DNA from: a virus
IMG/VR virus record: IMGVR_UViG_3300027905_000451
Coordinates: 1 to 20,568 of that record
DNA length: 20,568 nt
Direction: 5' to 3' (one strand)
Part shown: positions 6,750 to 14,191 of the stretch, in pieces
How positions within the stretch are numbered: the first letter of the stretch is position 1
Layout: every line of letters begins with the position of its first letter
Made by a program: the position numbers and the translations under genes
The notes under the pieces: generated by a model
The model's database searches: none
Told to the model about the DNA's origin: nothing
The model's input: the letters and a program-made list of their open reading frames with translations, nothing else

Positions 6750-7640
6750 GTGCGCGTCGACCCGCAGGTAGTCCTCGCGGCCGTTGAGGGGAAGCGCCCG
6801 AACGCCGAAGGTCGCGTTCGGGCGCGGTGCCCCCTTTGTGACGGCCGGCGCGAGACCTTCTCGTTCCACCCCGGCGAGGGGTTCTTTTCCTGTTTTCGAT
6901 GCGGCGCGCGGGGGCGCATCCACGTTACCGGCGCGACCTACACGGCCCCGGCCGCGGCCCGGCCGGCCATGCGGGCGCCGGACGGGTACGTGCCCCTGTG
7001 GACCGACGACGCGTGGGCGTCGCGCGCGTGTGCGCCGGCGCGCGACTACCTGCTGGGGCGGCGGATCGATCGGGCGCTGATCCGGCGCGCGAGCATCGGC
7101 GCCGCCGTCCACCGCGGCAAGGCGTTCGGCCGGGTGATCGTGCCGATCTTCGGCACGGACGGGGAGACCTGGCTCGGCTGGTCGGGGCGCGTCTGGGTGC
7201 GCGGCAAGGTCGAGCGGCCCTACCGCTACGCCGACGGCATGGAGCGCGCCTACATGATGTTCAACCACCGGGCGCTGCTCCAGCCCCGTGCGGAGCCCGG
7301 GATCGTCGTGGAGGGCGTGTTCGACGTGCTGGGTACGTCGGCGGACGACAGCGTGGCCGTGCTGGGCAAGCCTTCGCCCTGGCAGATCGACGCCTTGCTG
7401 ATCTCGCCGCGGCCGCTCTCGATCGTGTTCGATGGCGACGCATGGCAACTCGGCCTCGCTACGGCGCTCCAGCTCCGCGTCCGGGGCCTGGAGCGGTACA
7501 AGGAGGGGGACCGCCTGGATCCCCTGCGGGTGGGGACGGTGCGGCTCCCGCCGGGGAAGGATCCGGACGAGTACCCGATCGGGACGATCCGCGAGGCGGC
7601 GGCGCTGAGCCTCACGCGCGTTTTGCCGGTGGCCGTGTAA
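6750..7640 (+). CDS. DnaG-like primase (zinc finger + TOPRIM)
   Basis: A 296-residue compact primase. Cys27, Cys30, Cys48 and Cys51 (CPLC and CFRC) make a zinc-binding domain of the CHC2/DnaG kind that recognises template. A TOPRIM fold follows, with the catalytic Glu188 in VVEGVFDVL and the metal-binding pair Asp228/Asp230 in IVFDGDA. A late GKDPDEY motif is also typical of phage primases. It should make RNA primers for the polymerase encoded at 9580, working with the DnaB helicase upstream. The gene starts at GTG 6750, directly after the preceding stop, with a GGAGGA element further upstream at 6731. It lacks a separate C-terminal helicase-interaction domain, shorter than bacterial DnaG (~580 residues), which is normal for phage enzymes. 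Confidence 0.88.
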   Translation: MRVDPQVVLAAVEGKRPNAEGRVRARCPLCDGRRETFSFHPGEGFFSCFRCGARGRIHVTGATYTAPAAARPAMRAPDGYVPLWTDDAWASRACAPARDYLLGRRIDRALIRRASIGAAVHRGKAFGRVIVPIFGTDGETWLGWSGRVWVRGKVERPYRYADGMERAYMMFNHRALLQPRAEPGIVVEGVFDVLGTSADDSVAVLGKPSPWQIDALLISPRPLSIVFDGDAWQLGLATALQLRVRGLERYKEGDRLDPLRVGTVRLPPGKDPDEYPIGTIREAAALSLTRVLPVAV

Positions 7641-7698
7641 CAGCGCCCCCGGCGGGGATGATCCAGGGGGCACGGCGCTAGGCGCCGGAGGAGGAACG

Positions 7699-8448
7699 AT
7701 GCCGCTCTTGCAGCTCTATGGGTTCCGCGGGCCGGCCGAGATTCTCGGCGCGGTCCACGAGGTCGAGTACGGGCAGCCGGACGGGGAGAGCCTCGGCGCC
7801 CTCGTGATCTCCGGGCTGGATCTGGCGGGCGCCCACCGCATCCTCGATGAACTGGCGACGGGGGCGGTCGTGTCGATCGAGCCGCGTCCGGCCGGGGGCG
7901 CCGACGTAGCCAGCACGAAGATCGCCCCGGCGGCGAAGGCAGATCCCATCCCACAGGCGGCGGCGCAGCCCGTGGCCGTCGAGGTGAAGCGCGAAGTCAC
8001 GCCGGAGGGCCTCAAGCCGGCGGCGCCCAGTGTGGCCCTCCAAGGGGCTGCCACGGCGCCTGCGGAGAAGCCGAAGACCACGCGGAAGACGAAGGCGGAA
8101 CCACCCGCGGAACCGGCCTCGCCAGCCGCGGCAGAGGCGCCCTCCGCCGCTCCGTCGAACGTGATCCCGATGCAGCCGTCTTCGGCGCCGCCGCCCGCCC
8201 ACCCCAAGACCAACGGCGCGGTGGCCTTGGAAGACGTGCCGGAGCTGTACCGGACGATGGACAAGATGCGTGACCTCCTGACCAACTTGCAGAAGGACGG
8301 GCTCGTGCTCGGTATCGAGGTGGTCGAGCGGTGCGTCGCCTGGGGCCCGCATGTGCCCGTCCTGGCCCGGATCGGCGGCGCCGTCGAGATCCGCGAGCGC
8401 GTCGGCCGCGCCGTCAACGCGCTCAAGCTGGAGCAAGGGGTCAAGTAG
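7699..8448 (+). CDS. Hypothetical protein with Ala/Pro-rich linker, adjacent to the clamp gene
   Basis: A 249-residue protein with a strong GGAGGAGG site before ATG 7699. It has a small N-terminal unit (residues 1-62, MPLLQLYGFRGPAEILG onward), a long Ala/Pro/Lys linker (about 63-180) that is surely disordered, and a C-terminal unit of about 65 residues (DVPELYRTMDKMRDLLTNLQ, then IGGAVEIRERVGRAV). No catalytic motif or family was recognised. Its last base is shared with the GTG start of the sliding clamp, so the two are translationally linked. Two small domains on a flexible tether would suit a replisome adaptor; this is only a guess. Confidence 0.8.
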   Translation: MPLLQLYGFRGPAEILGAVHEVEYGQPDGESLGALVISGLDLAGAHRILDELATGAVVSIEPRPAGGADVASTKIAPAAKADPIPQAAAQPVAVEVKREVTPEGLKPAAPSVALQGAATAPAEKPKTTRKTKAEPPAEPASPAAAEAPSAAPSNVIPMQPSSAPPPAHPKTNGAVALEDVPELYRTMDKMRDLLTNLQKDGLVLGIEVVERCVAWGPHVPVLARIGGAVEIRERVGRAVNALKLEQGVK

Positions 8449-9575
8449 TGCGCTTCGCGATCCCCGCGCCCGCACTGCTCGCGGCGGTACACCACGCCTC
8501 CAAGCTGTACGGCGACTCGAAGCCAGCGTTCGCCGGGTTGCGGTTCCGACGCGTCGACGACGTGCTCTACATGGACGCCACCGACCTCCAGATCGGCATG
8601 ACCGTCGCGCTGGAGGGCGGCGCCCTGGAGGGGCTCGGGTCCTTTATGGTGGGCGCCGACGCGATGCGCGTGGCGGTGGATGCGATGCGCGGCAAGGGCA
8701 ACATCACGGTCGAACAGGATGGCGCCGGGGGCCGCGTGGAGGTTTCGGCCGGGCGGGCGAAGTACCGGCTGAACCCGGGCGACGCCGGGGCTCTGCCTGT
8801 GCCGCAGCCGGTGCCCACGGCGACCGCCACGATCGAGGCCGCCCGGCTCGACGGGCTGATCAGGCGGGCGGCCTACGCCGTGTCGGCGGATCGTTCCGAA
8901 CTGATGGGCGTGTTCTTCGAGGCCGGCGTAGACGTGTTGACCGTGGCGGCGACCGACGGGCACAGGATGGCGCTCGCCGAGTCGGTCCAGCCCCCCGGCG
9001 AGGAGATACCGCCCCTGGTCGACACCTTGGTCCCCACGCACGCGATCCGCGCGATCCGGCGGCTCGTTGCCGACGACGCGGAAACTGGTCACGTGGGCGT
9101 GGCGCGCTCGCCGGGGCGCACGCACTGGTCTCGCCGGTTCGCTTGGGGGAGCATCACCCTGTCGGTCCTGCACGACGCCAACCTCCGGTTTCCGCCGTAC
9201 CGCCAGGTCATCCCGGAGTACGCGAAGACGGCCCCCTTTCAGGTTAAGCGGGAGGTGCTGCTCGGCATGGTCGAGCGCGCAGCGCTCATGGTGAAGCACG
9301 GCATGGGCGTGACCATCGTACTGGAACCGGACCCCCTGCTCGCCATGAAGGTCGACGGCGCGGACGGCGCGTACTACGAGGAGACCGACGAGGACGTGCT
9401 CTACGCCGGGGGTCACTTTGAGGCCACGTTCAACCCCCGCTACTTCCGCGAGTGGCTGGAAGCGGGGTCCGGCGAGTACGTGCTGCTCCACCCGGATCGG
9501 GACATGTCCTACGGCTCCCTGGTCCTGACCGACGGCCCCCATTACCGGGCCGTGCTGATGCCCATGAGGAGCTGA
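8448..9575 (+). CDS. dnaN: DNA polymerase III beta-type sliding clamp
   Basis: A 375-residue protein of the bacterial beta clamp family, which forms a ring on DNA and holds polymerase in place. Family landmarks are the central ATDGHRMAL, the second-domain segment IRRAAYAVSADRSELMGVFFE, and the C-terminal YRAVLMPMR, which matches the peptide-binding face of DnaN. The N-terminal start RFAIPAPALLAAVHHASK also fits. GTG 8448 shares its G with the upstream TAG and has CAAGGGG seven nt before it, so coupled translation is likely. Length matches DnaN (~366-380). A phage-encoded clamp beside a family A polymerase is unusual, since Pol I-type phages generally rely on other processivity factors. No clamp loader is encoded in the window, so loading probably uses the host gamma complex. 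Confidence 0.92.
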   Translation: MRFAIPAPALLAAVHHASKLYGDSKPAFAGLRFRRVDDVLYMDATDLQIGMTVALEGGALEGLGSFMVGADAMRVAVDAMRGKGNITVEQDGAGGRVEVSAGRAKYRLNPGDAGALPVPQPVPTATATIEAARLDGLIRRAAYAVSADRSELMGVFFEAGVDVLTVAATDGHRMALAESVQPPGEEIPPLVDTLVPTHAIRAIRRLVADDAETGHVGVARSPGRTHWSRRFAWGSITLSVLHDANLRFPPYRQVIPEYAKTAPFQVKREVLLGMVERAALMVKHGMGVTIVLEPDPLLAMKVDGADGAYYEETDEDVLYAGGHFEATFNPRYFREWLEAGSGEYVLLHPDRDMSYGSLVLTDGPHYRAVLMPMRS

Positions 9576-9579
9576 ACGG

Positions 9580-12189
9580 GTGCGGACCGCCCCGCTCTAC
9601 GAGCAGGCACCGGCCGCCACGATCGAGGCCGTTCACGGCCTGCCTCTCCACCCCGGCTGCCGCCTCTGCCCACGCCACGCCTCTGCTCGCAACGTCTGCC
9701 TGTCCCCTGACGGCGCGCCCGGCGGCCTCTACGTGGTCGGGGCCTACCCGGGCGTCGAGGAGGACCGCAGCGGCCGGGTCTTCGCCGGCCAGGGATCCCG
9801 CCGGTTCCGCGACCTCGTGGCGCAGTGGTGGCCCGGCCCGGTCATGTACGACAACGCCCTGCGCTGCCAGGATGTGGACGCGGCGAAGGCCACGATCCTG
9901 CCGTCGGCGGACAAGTGCCGGCCATACCTCGCCAAAGCCATCGCCGACGCCAAGCCCACCCGGATCCTGCTGCTCGGCGAGGTGGGCGCTTACGGGGTGC
10001 TCGGCCGCAAGGTCGAGCCGTTCTCCGCCCGCCGCGCCTTCACCTACCTGGCATCCGGCGTGCCGGTCTTCATGGTGACGCACCCGGCCGCCGCAGCGCG
10101 CAACCGCTTCGTGCGCGCCTGGCACGAGCGCGACCTCCAATGGGCCCTACAGGTCGCCGCCCCGCCCTGGGAGCCCGCCTGGGCCGGGAAGGTCTACCAC
10201 GACGTAGAGACCCCGGAGGACGCCGCCCAGGCCGTAGCTGCCCTGCGCGCCTACGCGCCCCCCGCGCGCCCCGTGGCCTCCGAGACCCCGCAGGCCGCGC
10301 TCACGTTCGACTGCGAGACCCGCGGGCGTCTCTACGACGCCTCGTTCGCCGTGGTGTCGATCTCGATCGGCACGCCGGATGACCTGTACGTGTGGGATCG
10401 CGCGGCCTTGGAGGATCCGGCGACGCGAGCGTCGGCGCTGGCCCTTCTCGCCGATCCCGCGGTGCTCAAGGGCGGCACCAACGTCAAGGGCGACATTCAG
10501 ATGATCTGGTGCGCCTACGGCGTGGAGGTGCACGGCATCGCCTTCGACGCCCAGCTCATGACCCACGTGATCGACCCGGACGCCGACGGCTACCTGGCCG
10601 CCATGGCCGAGGTCGTGGGGTGTGGCGGCCACAAGCAGGAGGCCGAGGCGGCGAAGGACGAGGCCAAGGCCCGCGCGAAGAGGTGGGACAAGGAACGGTT
10701 TCAGGCAAACCTGTTCGGCGGCGTCGATCAGATCGACGAGGTGGCGGCGCGCGGCATCGTCGACCAGGACGGGCCATCCGACCGCTGGGTCTACGCGCTC
10801 CTGCCGCCCCCCGTGCGCAAGCGGTACGTCTCCCGCGACGTGCTCGCCACGGCGCGCCTCGGCGTCCACCTGGATCGGCGCCTCGCCCGCGAGCCCGCCG
10901 GGCTCCAACAGGCGTGGCGCGAGTCGGTGCTGCCTGCGATCCAGACCTGCGTGCAGGTCGAGAAGTGGGGCGTGCCGGTCGACATAGGCGCCCTGCGCGC
11001 GGCCGACGCCCACTTCGCCCGCCTCCAGGAGCAGGCCGAGGTCAAGCTCAAGCACTACAAGTTCAACCCCGCCAGCCCCCCGCAGATTGCCGCATTCCTC
11101 TACGACGAGTTGAAGCTCTCGGTGCCGGAGGAGTTCGGCAGGTCGACGGCCGCCGAGGCGCTGGCCGCCATCAAGGGGAAGCACCCGGTCATCGCCGACT
11201 TGCTGCACTGGCGCCGGATCGACAAGCTGCGCGACACCTACACGCTGGGCTGGCTGCGCGAGTTGCGCGGGGACGGACGGCTCCACCCCACGATCAAGAT
11301 CGACGGGGCTCGCACAGGGCGTTTCAGCGCGGTGGAGCCCAACATACAAAACGTCGTGTCGGAGAAGGGCGACGGCCTCAAGGCCGAGTGGGGCACGCTG
11401 CTCAAGGGCTGCATCAAGGCGCCGCCCGGCTACGTGCTTTTTTCCGTAGACCTCTCGCAGATCGAGCTTCGCATAGCCGCCGACCTCTCCGGCGACGAAC
11501 TCATGCGCGAGATCTACCGGAAGGGGCTCGACTACCACCAGCGCACCGCCGAGCTGATCGCCCCGCTAGTGTGGCCGGGCCTAGCCCCCCACGAGGTTGG
11601 GAAGAACCAGCGGCGGGTCGCCAAAGAGGTGAACTTCGGCGTCTTCTACCGCCAGGGCGCCGCGTCGCTGGCGGAGAAGCTCCACACCACACAGACGGAA
11701 GCGCAGCGCATCCTCGACGCGGTGCTGGGCGCCTTCAAGACCTTCACGGCCTGGCGCGACGCGAAGATCCGCGAGACCCAGCGCACGGGTTGCATGTGGA
11801 CCCACTGGCACGAGCAGGAGTACCGGCGCCGGTGGCTTTGGCGGATCGCGGAGGCCGGCGACGACGACGAGGCGGGGCGCAACCGCAGCACGGCCGAGAC
11901 CGGCGCGTTCAACGGAGACATCCAGGGCACCGCCAACGAGGTGTGCATGCGGGCGATGATCGAGGTCGTGCGGTGGATCCGTGAAGAAGGAGTGGACGCG
12001 AAGATTTGCGCGCCCATCCACGACCAGCTACTTGGACAGGTACGGGAGCGCGAACTCGACGAGGTACTAGCGGCGACGGTCGAGCGGATGGAGTCCTACA
12101 AGTGCTCCGTCCCGATCGTGGCCGAGCCGGAGGTAGGGTACTCCTGGTCTTCGCTTGAGAAGTATGGGAAGCCGAGGCTCGTCGCGTAG
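9580..12189 (+). CDS. Family A DNA polymerase with N-terminal uracil-DNA-glycosylase-like 4Fe-4S domain
   Basis: The 869-residue protein has three parts. Residues 1-~200 match family 4 uracil-DNA glycosylases: iron-sulfur ligands Cys27, Cys30, Cys96 and Cys113 (ending KCRPYL), a motif-1 region VGAYPGVEEDRSGRVFAG and motif-2 VTHPAA. The usual acidic residue of motif 1 (GEAPG) is replaced, so base excision activity is doubtful. Residues ~240-470 are a 3'-5' exonuclease with Asp244/Glu246 (FDCET), the NVKGD motif and YVSRD. Residues ~520-869 are the polymerase: motif A Asp624 (FSVDLSQIELR), motif B Lys682/Phe686/Tyr690 (AKEVNFGVFY) and motif C His814-Asp815-Gln816, where Gln replaces the common Glu. 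It starts at GTG 9580 behind GAGGAG at 9566. It is the replicative polymerase, working with the clamp encoded just upstream. Confidence 0.93.
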   Translation: MRTAPLYEQAPAATIEAVHGLPLHPGCRLCPRHASARNVCLSPDGAPGGLYVVGAYPGVEEDRSGRVFAGQGSRRFRDLVAQWWPGPVMYDNALRCQDVDAAKATILPSADKCRPYLAKAIADAKPTRILLLGEVGAYGVLGRKVEPFSARRAFTYLASGVPVFMVTHPAAAARNRFVRAWHERDLQWALQVAAPPWEPAWAGKVYHDVETPEDAAQAVAALRAYAPPARPVASETPQAALTFDCETRGRLYDASFAVVSISIGTPDDLYVWDRAALEDPATRASALALLADPAVLKGGTNVKGDIQMIWCAYGVEVHGIAFDAQLMTHVIDPDADGYLAAMAEVVGCGGHKQEAEAAKDEAKARAKRWDKERFQANLFGGVDQIDEVAARGIVDQDGPSDRWVYALLPPPVRKRYVSRDVLATARLGVHLDRRLAREPAGLQQAWRESVLPAIQTCVQVEKWGVPVDIGALRAADAHFARLQEQAEVKLKHYKFNPASPPQIAAFLYDELKLSVPEEFGRSTAAEALAAIKGKHPVIADLLHWRRIDKLRDTYTLGWLRELRGDGRLHPTIKIDGARTGRFSAVEPNIQNVVSEKGDGLKAEWGTLLKGCIKAPPGYVLFSVDLSQIELRIAADLSGDELMREIYRKGLDYHQRTAELIAPLVWPGLAPHEVGKNQRRVAKEVNFGVFYRQGAASLAEKLHTTQTEAQRILDAVLGAFKTFTAWRDAKIRETQRTGCMWTHWHEQEYRRRWLWRIAEAGDDDEAGRNRSTAETGAFNGDIQGTANEVCMRAMIEVVRWIREEGVDAKICAPIHDQLLGQVRERELDEVLAATVERMESYKCSVPIVAEPEVGYSWSSLEKYGKPRLVA

Positions 12190-12220
12190 CCGCGGCGGAT
12201 CCGGGGATGTAGGAGGGTAC

Positions 12221-12709
12221 ATGGAACCGCGCGATCTGCCGCAGGACGACCCGGACGAAGCCGTCCGCATCGACGATCAGAACCTCAACGGACAGTTCCT
12301 GGAGCTGCCGGCGCTCTACGCCCGCTGGGGCTACAAGCACGCGGAGGCGCGCCGGCAGTCCAAGATCGAAAAGACCCTCTACGACCGAGTGCGGGCGCAG
12401 GCGCGCCTGACGGTCCGGGAGAAGTACAAGGGCGGCCAGGGTGGCGAGAAGCAGGATCGCGTGAAGGGCCCGACGACCGACGACGTGGACGCCATGGTCG
12501 AGGTCGACGAGGAGGTGCAGGAGGCGCGGCTCAACATGATCGCCGCCGAAGCGCGCGCCGACGCCCTGTGGGTCACGGTCAAGGCGCTGGAGTACAAGAA
12601 GGACGCCCTGATGAGCGCGGGCGCCGACCGGCGCAAGGAGATGGAGCACGACCCCACCATCCGTGCCCAGGTCGCCCGCGAGTCTTTTCGGGAAGGGGGC
12701 GAGTTCTAG
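12221..12709 (+). CDS. UvsY-like recombination mediator (tentative)
   Basis: A 162-residue, highly charged, helical protein. The order of features resembles T4 UvsY: an acidic start with IDDQNL, then LYARWGYKHAEARRQ followed by a basic helix and REKYKG, a short acidic break, and a C-terminal amphipathic helix ALWVTVKALEYKKDALMSA. UvsY loads recombinase onto SSB-coated single strands. The SSB gene lies two genes downstream and SbcCD follow, which fits. The start is ATG 12221 with AGGAGGG (12211-12217). The similarity is a reading of pattern, not a scored alignment, and no RecA/UvsX is in this window to pair with it. Confidence is high that this is a gene and moderate for function. Confidence 0.55.
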   Translation: MEPRDLPQDDPDEAVRIDDQNLNGQFLELPALYARWGYKHAEARRQSKIEKTLYDRVRAQARLTVREKYKGGQGGEKQDRVKGPTTDDVDAMVEVDEEVQEARLNMIAAEARADALWVTVKALEYKKDALMSAGADRRKEMEHDPTIRAQVARESFREGGEF

Positions 12710-13099
12710 ATGGAAAACGGCGCCAAGCTCATTGCGGACGAGCGCGACCGCCAGATCGCTGACGAGGGCTGGGGCGCCGACCACGACGACGAGCACAGGC
12801 GCGGGGACCTAGCGGACGCCGCCGTGTGTTACGCGGCCCGGATGCCCGTCTACTACCACCAGAAGGACCCCGGTACGTTCCGCTTCTACGACCCTTGGCC
12901 GTGGTCCGCGAACGCGGACAAGCGGGACAAGACCTACATGGGCTCCCGCGATCAGCGGGTGCGGCAGCTCGTCAAGGCGGGGGCTCTGATCGCGGCGGAG
13001 ATCGATCGGCTGCTGCGGATCAATGAACGCGAGGAGACCCGCTTGAGGCAGGAGCAGGAATACGCGCAGCGACATGTGCAACGGATGAAGCAACCGTAG
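12710..13099 (+). CDS. Small conserved phage protein of unknown function
   Basis: A 129-residue protein starting one base after the preceding stop. It shows a pattern common in phage genomes: an N-terminal IADERDRQIADEGWGADHDDEH, a central alanine-rich helix LADAAVCYAAR, a WPWS-type aromatic motif, and a C-terminal VKAGALIAAEIDRLLR helix. The all-helical pattern with conserved Glu/Asp-His residues recalls MazG-like nucleotide pyrophosphohydrolase relatives, but the key EExxE set of MazG is not clear here. No activity is claimed. Confidence 0.75.
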   Translation: MENGAKLIADERDRQIADEGWGADHDDEHRRGDLADAAVCYAARMPVYYHQKDPGTFRFYDPWPWSANADKRDKTYMGSRDQRVRQLVKAGALIAAEIDRLLRINEREETRLRQEQEYAQRHVQRMKQP

Positions 13100-13116
13100 C
13101 AAGCGGCCAGGCCCGC

Positions 13117-13133
13117 GGCCCCGTGGTGGGGCC
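13117..13133 (+). terminator. GC-rich hairpin before the SSB gene
   Basis: GGCCCC and GGGGCC form a perfect 6-bp stem with loop GTGGT. It sits between the preceding stop (13099) and the SSB ribosome binding site (GAGGAG, 13162). There is no T-run, so it may be a Rho-assisted terminator, an mRNA-stabilising hairpin or a processing site. Confidence 0.35.
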
Positions 13134-13173
13134 ATGCCGGACGATGGAACGCCGAACACACGAGGAGATCGAG

Positions 13174-14115
13174 ATGAGCGACGAGACCGAGCACAGCATC
13201 AACGACTACTACGAGACCTGGGACAAGGACGGTATCAGCGCCGACAACGCCGAGTTCGCCCGCGGCCGAGGCCAGTTCTTCAAGTTCGAAGTCGGGCCCA
13301 ACGACGTGCGCTTCCTGCCGCCGCCGCGCGGGCGGAAGTCGCCGTTCGTGATCGTCCACGAGCACCGCGTGCAGATCCCCGGCGGCGGCCCGGACGACAC
13401 CCTCCAGTACGCCTGCCCCCGCATCCACGGGGACAAGACCTGCGACGAGTGTGACAAGGCCGAGGAGCTGATCAAGAGCGGAAACCCCATCGACTACGAG
13501 GTCGGCCGCGAGATGCAGCCCCGCCCCAGCGCCCTCACGTCCCTGATCGACCGCAACGAGGAGGCCGCCGGCCCGCAGATCGCCCGGATCGGGAAAAAGC
13601 TGTTCCGCCAACTCCGCATCATGCGTGAGAACGCCAAGATCGCCGGGAACTTCACCGACCCGCTGCGCGGCTACGATCTCGTCATCACCCGCAAGGGCAC
13701 GGGGAAGAACGATACGGAGTACACGGCGGCGATCAACCAGGAGCGCGGCGCGTCCCCGATGGCCGGCCACTGGGACGACGCGGCCGGGGCCTGGGCGCCG
13801 AGCGAGGAACAGATGATCCGCTGGTTCCAGGCGCGGCCGGACCTCGACCGCTTCCTGCGCGCCATGTCGCCCGAGCAGATCTCCCAGGCCATCGCGGAGA
13901 AGCAGAAGTACATCGGTGGGGCCTCCCGCCGGCAGGGGCAGATCGCCGCCCCGCCTCCCCGTGACGACGCGCCGCCCCCGAGCGACGACGACGCCCCGCC
14001 CGCTCGCGCGGCGCGCCCGACGGCCCCCGCGGCGGCCACGCAGCCCCGCGGCAACGCCAAGCCGAAGCCGCGGCCGGAGGACGACCGCGCGGCCGACGAC
14101 GACCTCGCCTACTAG
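13174..14115 (+). CDS. Single-stranded DNA-binding protein, T4 gp32-like
   Basis: A 313-residue protein. Residues 33-63 (QFFKFEVGPNDVRFLPPP, then PFVIVHEH) match the start of the gp32-type OB-fold core. Cys81, His85, Cys90 and Cys93 (CPRIHGDKTCDEC) are likely ligands of the structural zinc of gp32-like SSBs. The C-terminal 70 residues are disordered, Pro/Ala/Arg-rich, and end in an acidic tip (DDRAADDDLAY), the usual partner-docking tail. It coats single strands at the fork and would interact with the polymerase and with the UvsY-like protein upstream. I chose ATG 13174 (GAGGAG seven nt upstream) rather than the farther GTG 13123, which lies inside a hairpin. GC-rich hairpins lie on both sides, suggesting that its message level is set separately from its neighbours. 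Confidence 0.82.
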   Translation: MSDETEHSINDYYETWDKDGISADNAEFARGRGQFFKFEVGPNDVRFLPPPRGRKSPFVIVHEHRVQIPGGGPDDTLQYACPRIHGDKTCDECDKAEELIKSGNPIDYEVGREMQPRPSALTSLIDRNEEAAGPQIARIGKKLFRQLRIMRENAKIAGNFTDPLRGYDLVITRKGTGKNDTEYTAAINQERGASPMAGHWDDAAGAWAPSEEQMIRWFQARPDLDRFLRAMSPEQISQAIAEKQKYIGGASRRQGQIAAPPPRDDAPPPSDDDAPPARAARPTAPAAATQPRGNAKPKPRPEDDRAADDDLAY

Positions 14116-14139
14116 GTAACAAAGGCGGCGCTTGGGTAG

Positions 14140-14162
14140 GCGCCCGGCTCACCCCCGGGCGC
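14140..14162 (+). terminator. Strong GC hairpin after the SSB gene
   Basis: GCGCCCGG (14140-14147) and CCGGGCGC (14155-14162) make a perfect 8-bp stem with a 7-nt loop, 24 nt after the SSB stop. No T-run follows. It may terminate or protect the SSB transcript. It also lies where the anticodon arm of a tRNA-like structure would fall (see 14163-14190). Confidence 0.45.
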
Positions 14163-14190
14163 GGCCGTTCGACTCGGCCACACCGCCCCA
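14163..14190 (+). other. tRNA T-arm-like hairpin with CCA at tRNA spacing
   Basis: GGCCG-TTCGACT-CGGCC is a 5-bp stem with a 7-nt loop that fits the T-loop consensus TTCRANY. Seven bases, one base and CCA (14188-14190) follow at the spacing of a tRNA 3' end. The 5' acceptor strand and D-arm upstream do not form, so this is not called a tRNA gene; it may be a tRNA remnant or chance. Confidence 0.3.
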
Positions 14191-14191
14191 C

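Noticed and set aside
13123-13173. GTG 13123 as start of the SSB gene
   Set aside because: It lies within a GC hairpin without a binding site. ATG 13174 has GAGGAG at good spacing and gives a normal SSB N-terminus.
14125-14190. Complete tRNA gene
   Set aside because: T-arm and CCA fit, but the 5' acceptor strand pairs at only five of seven positions, the D-arm region is far too short and the position after the anticodon is not a purine.
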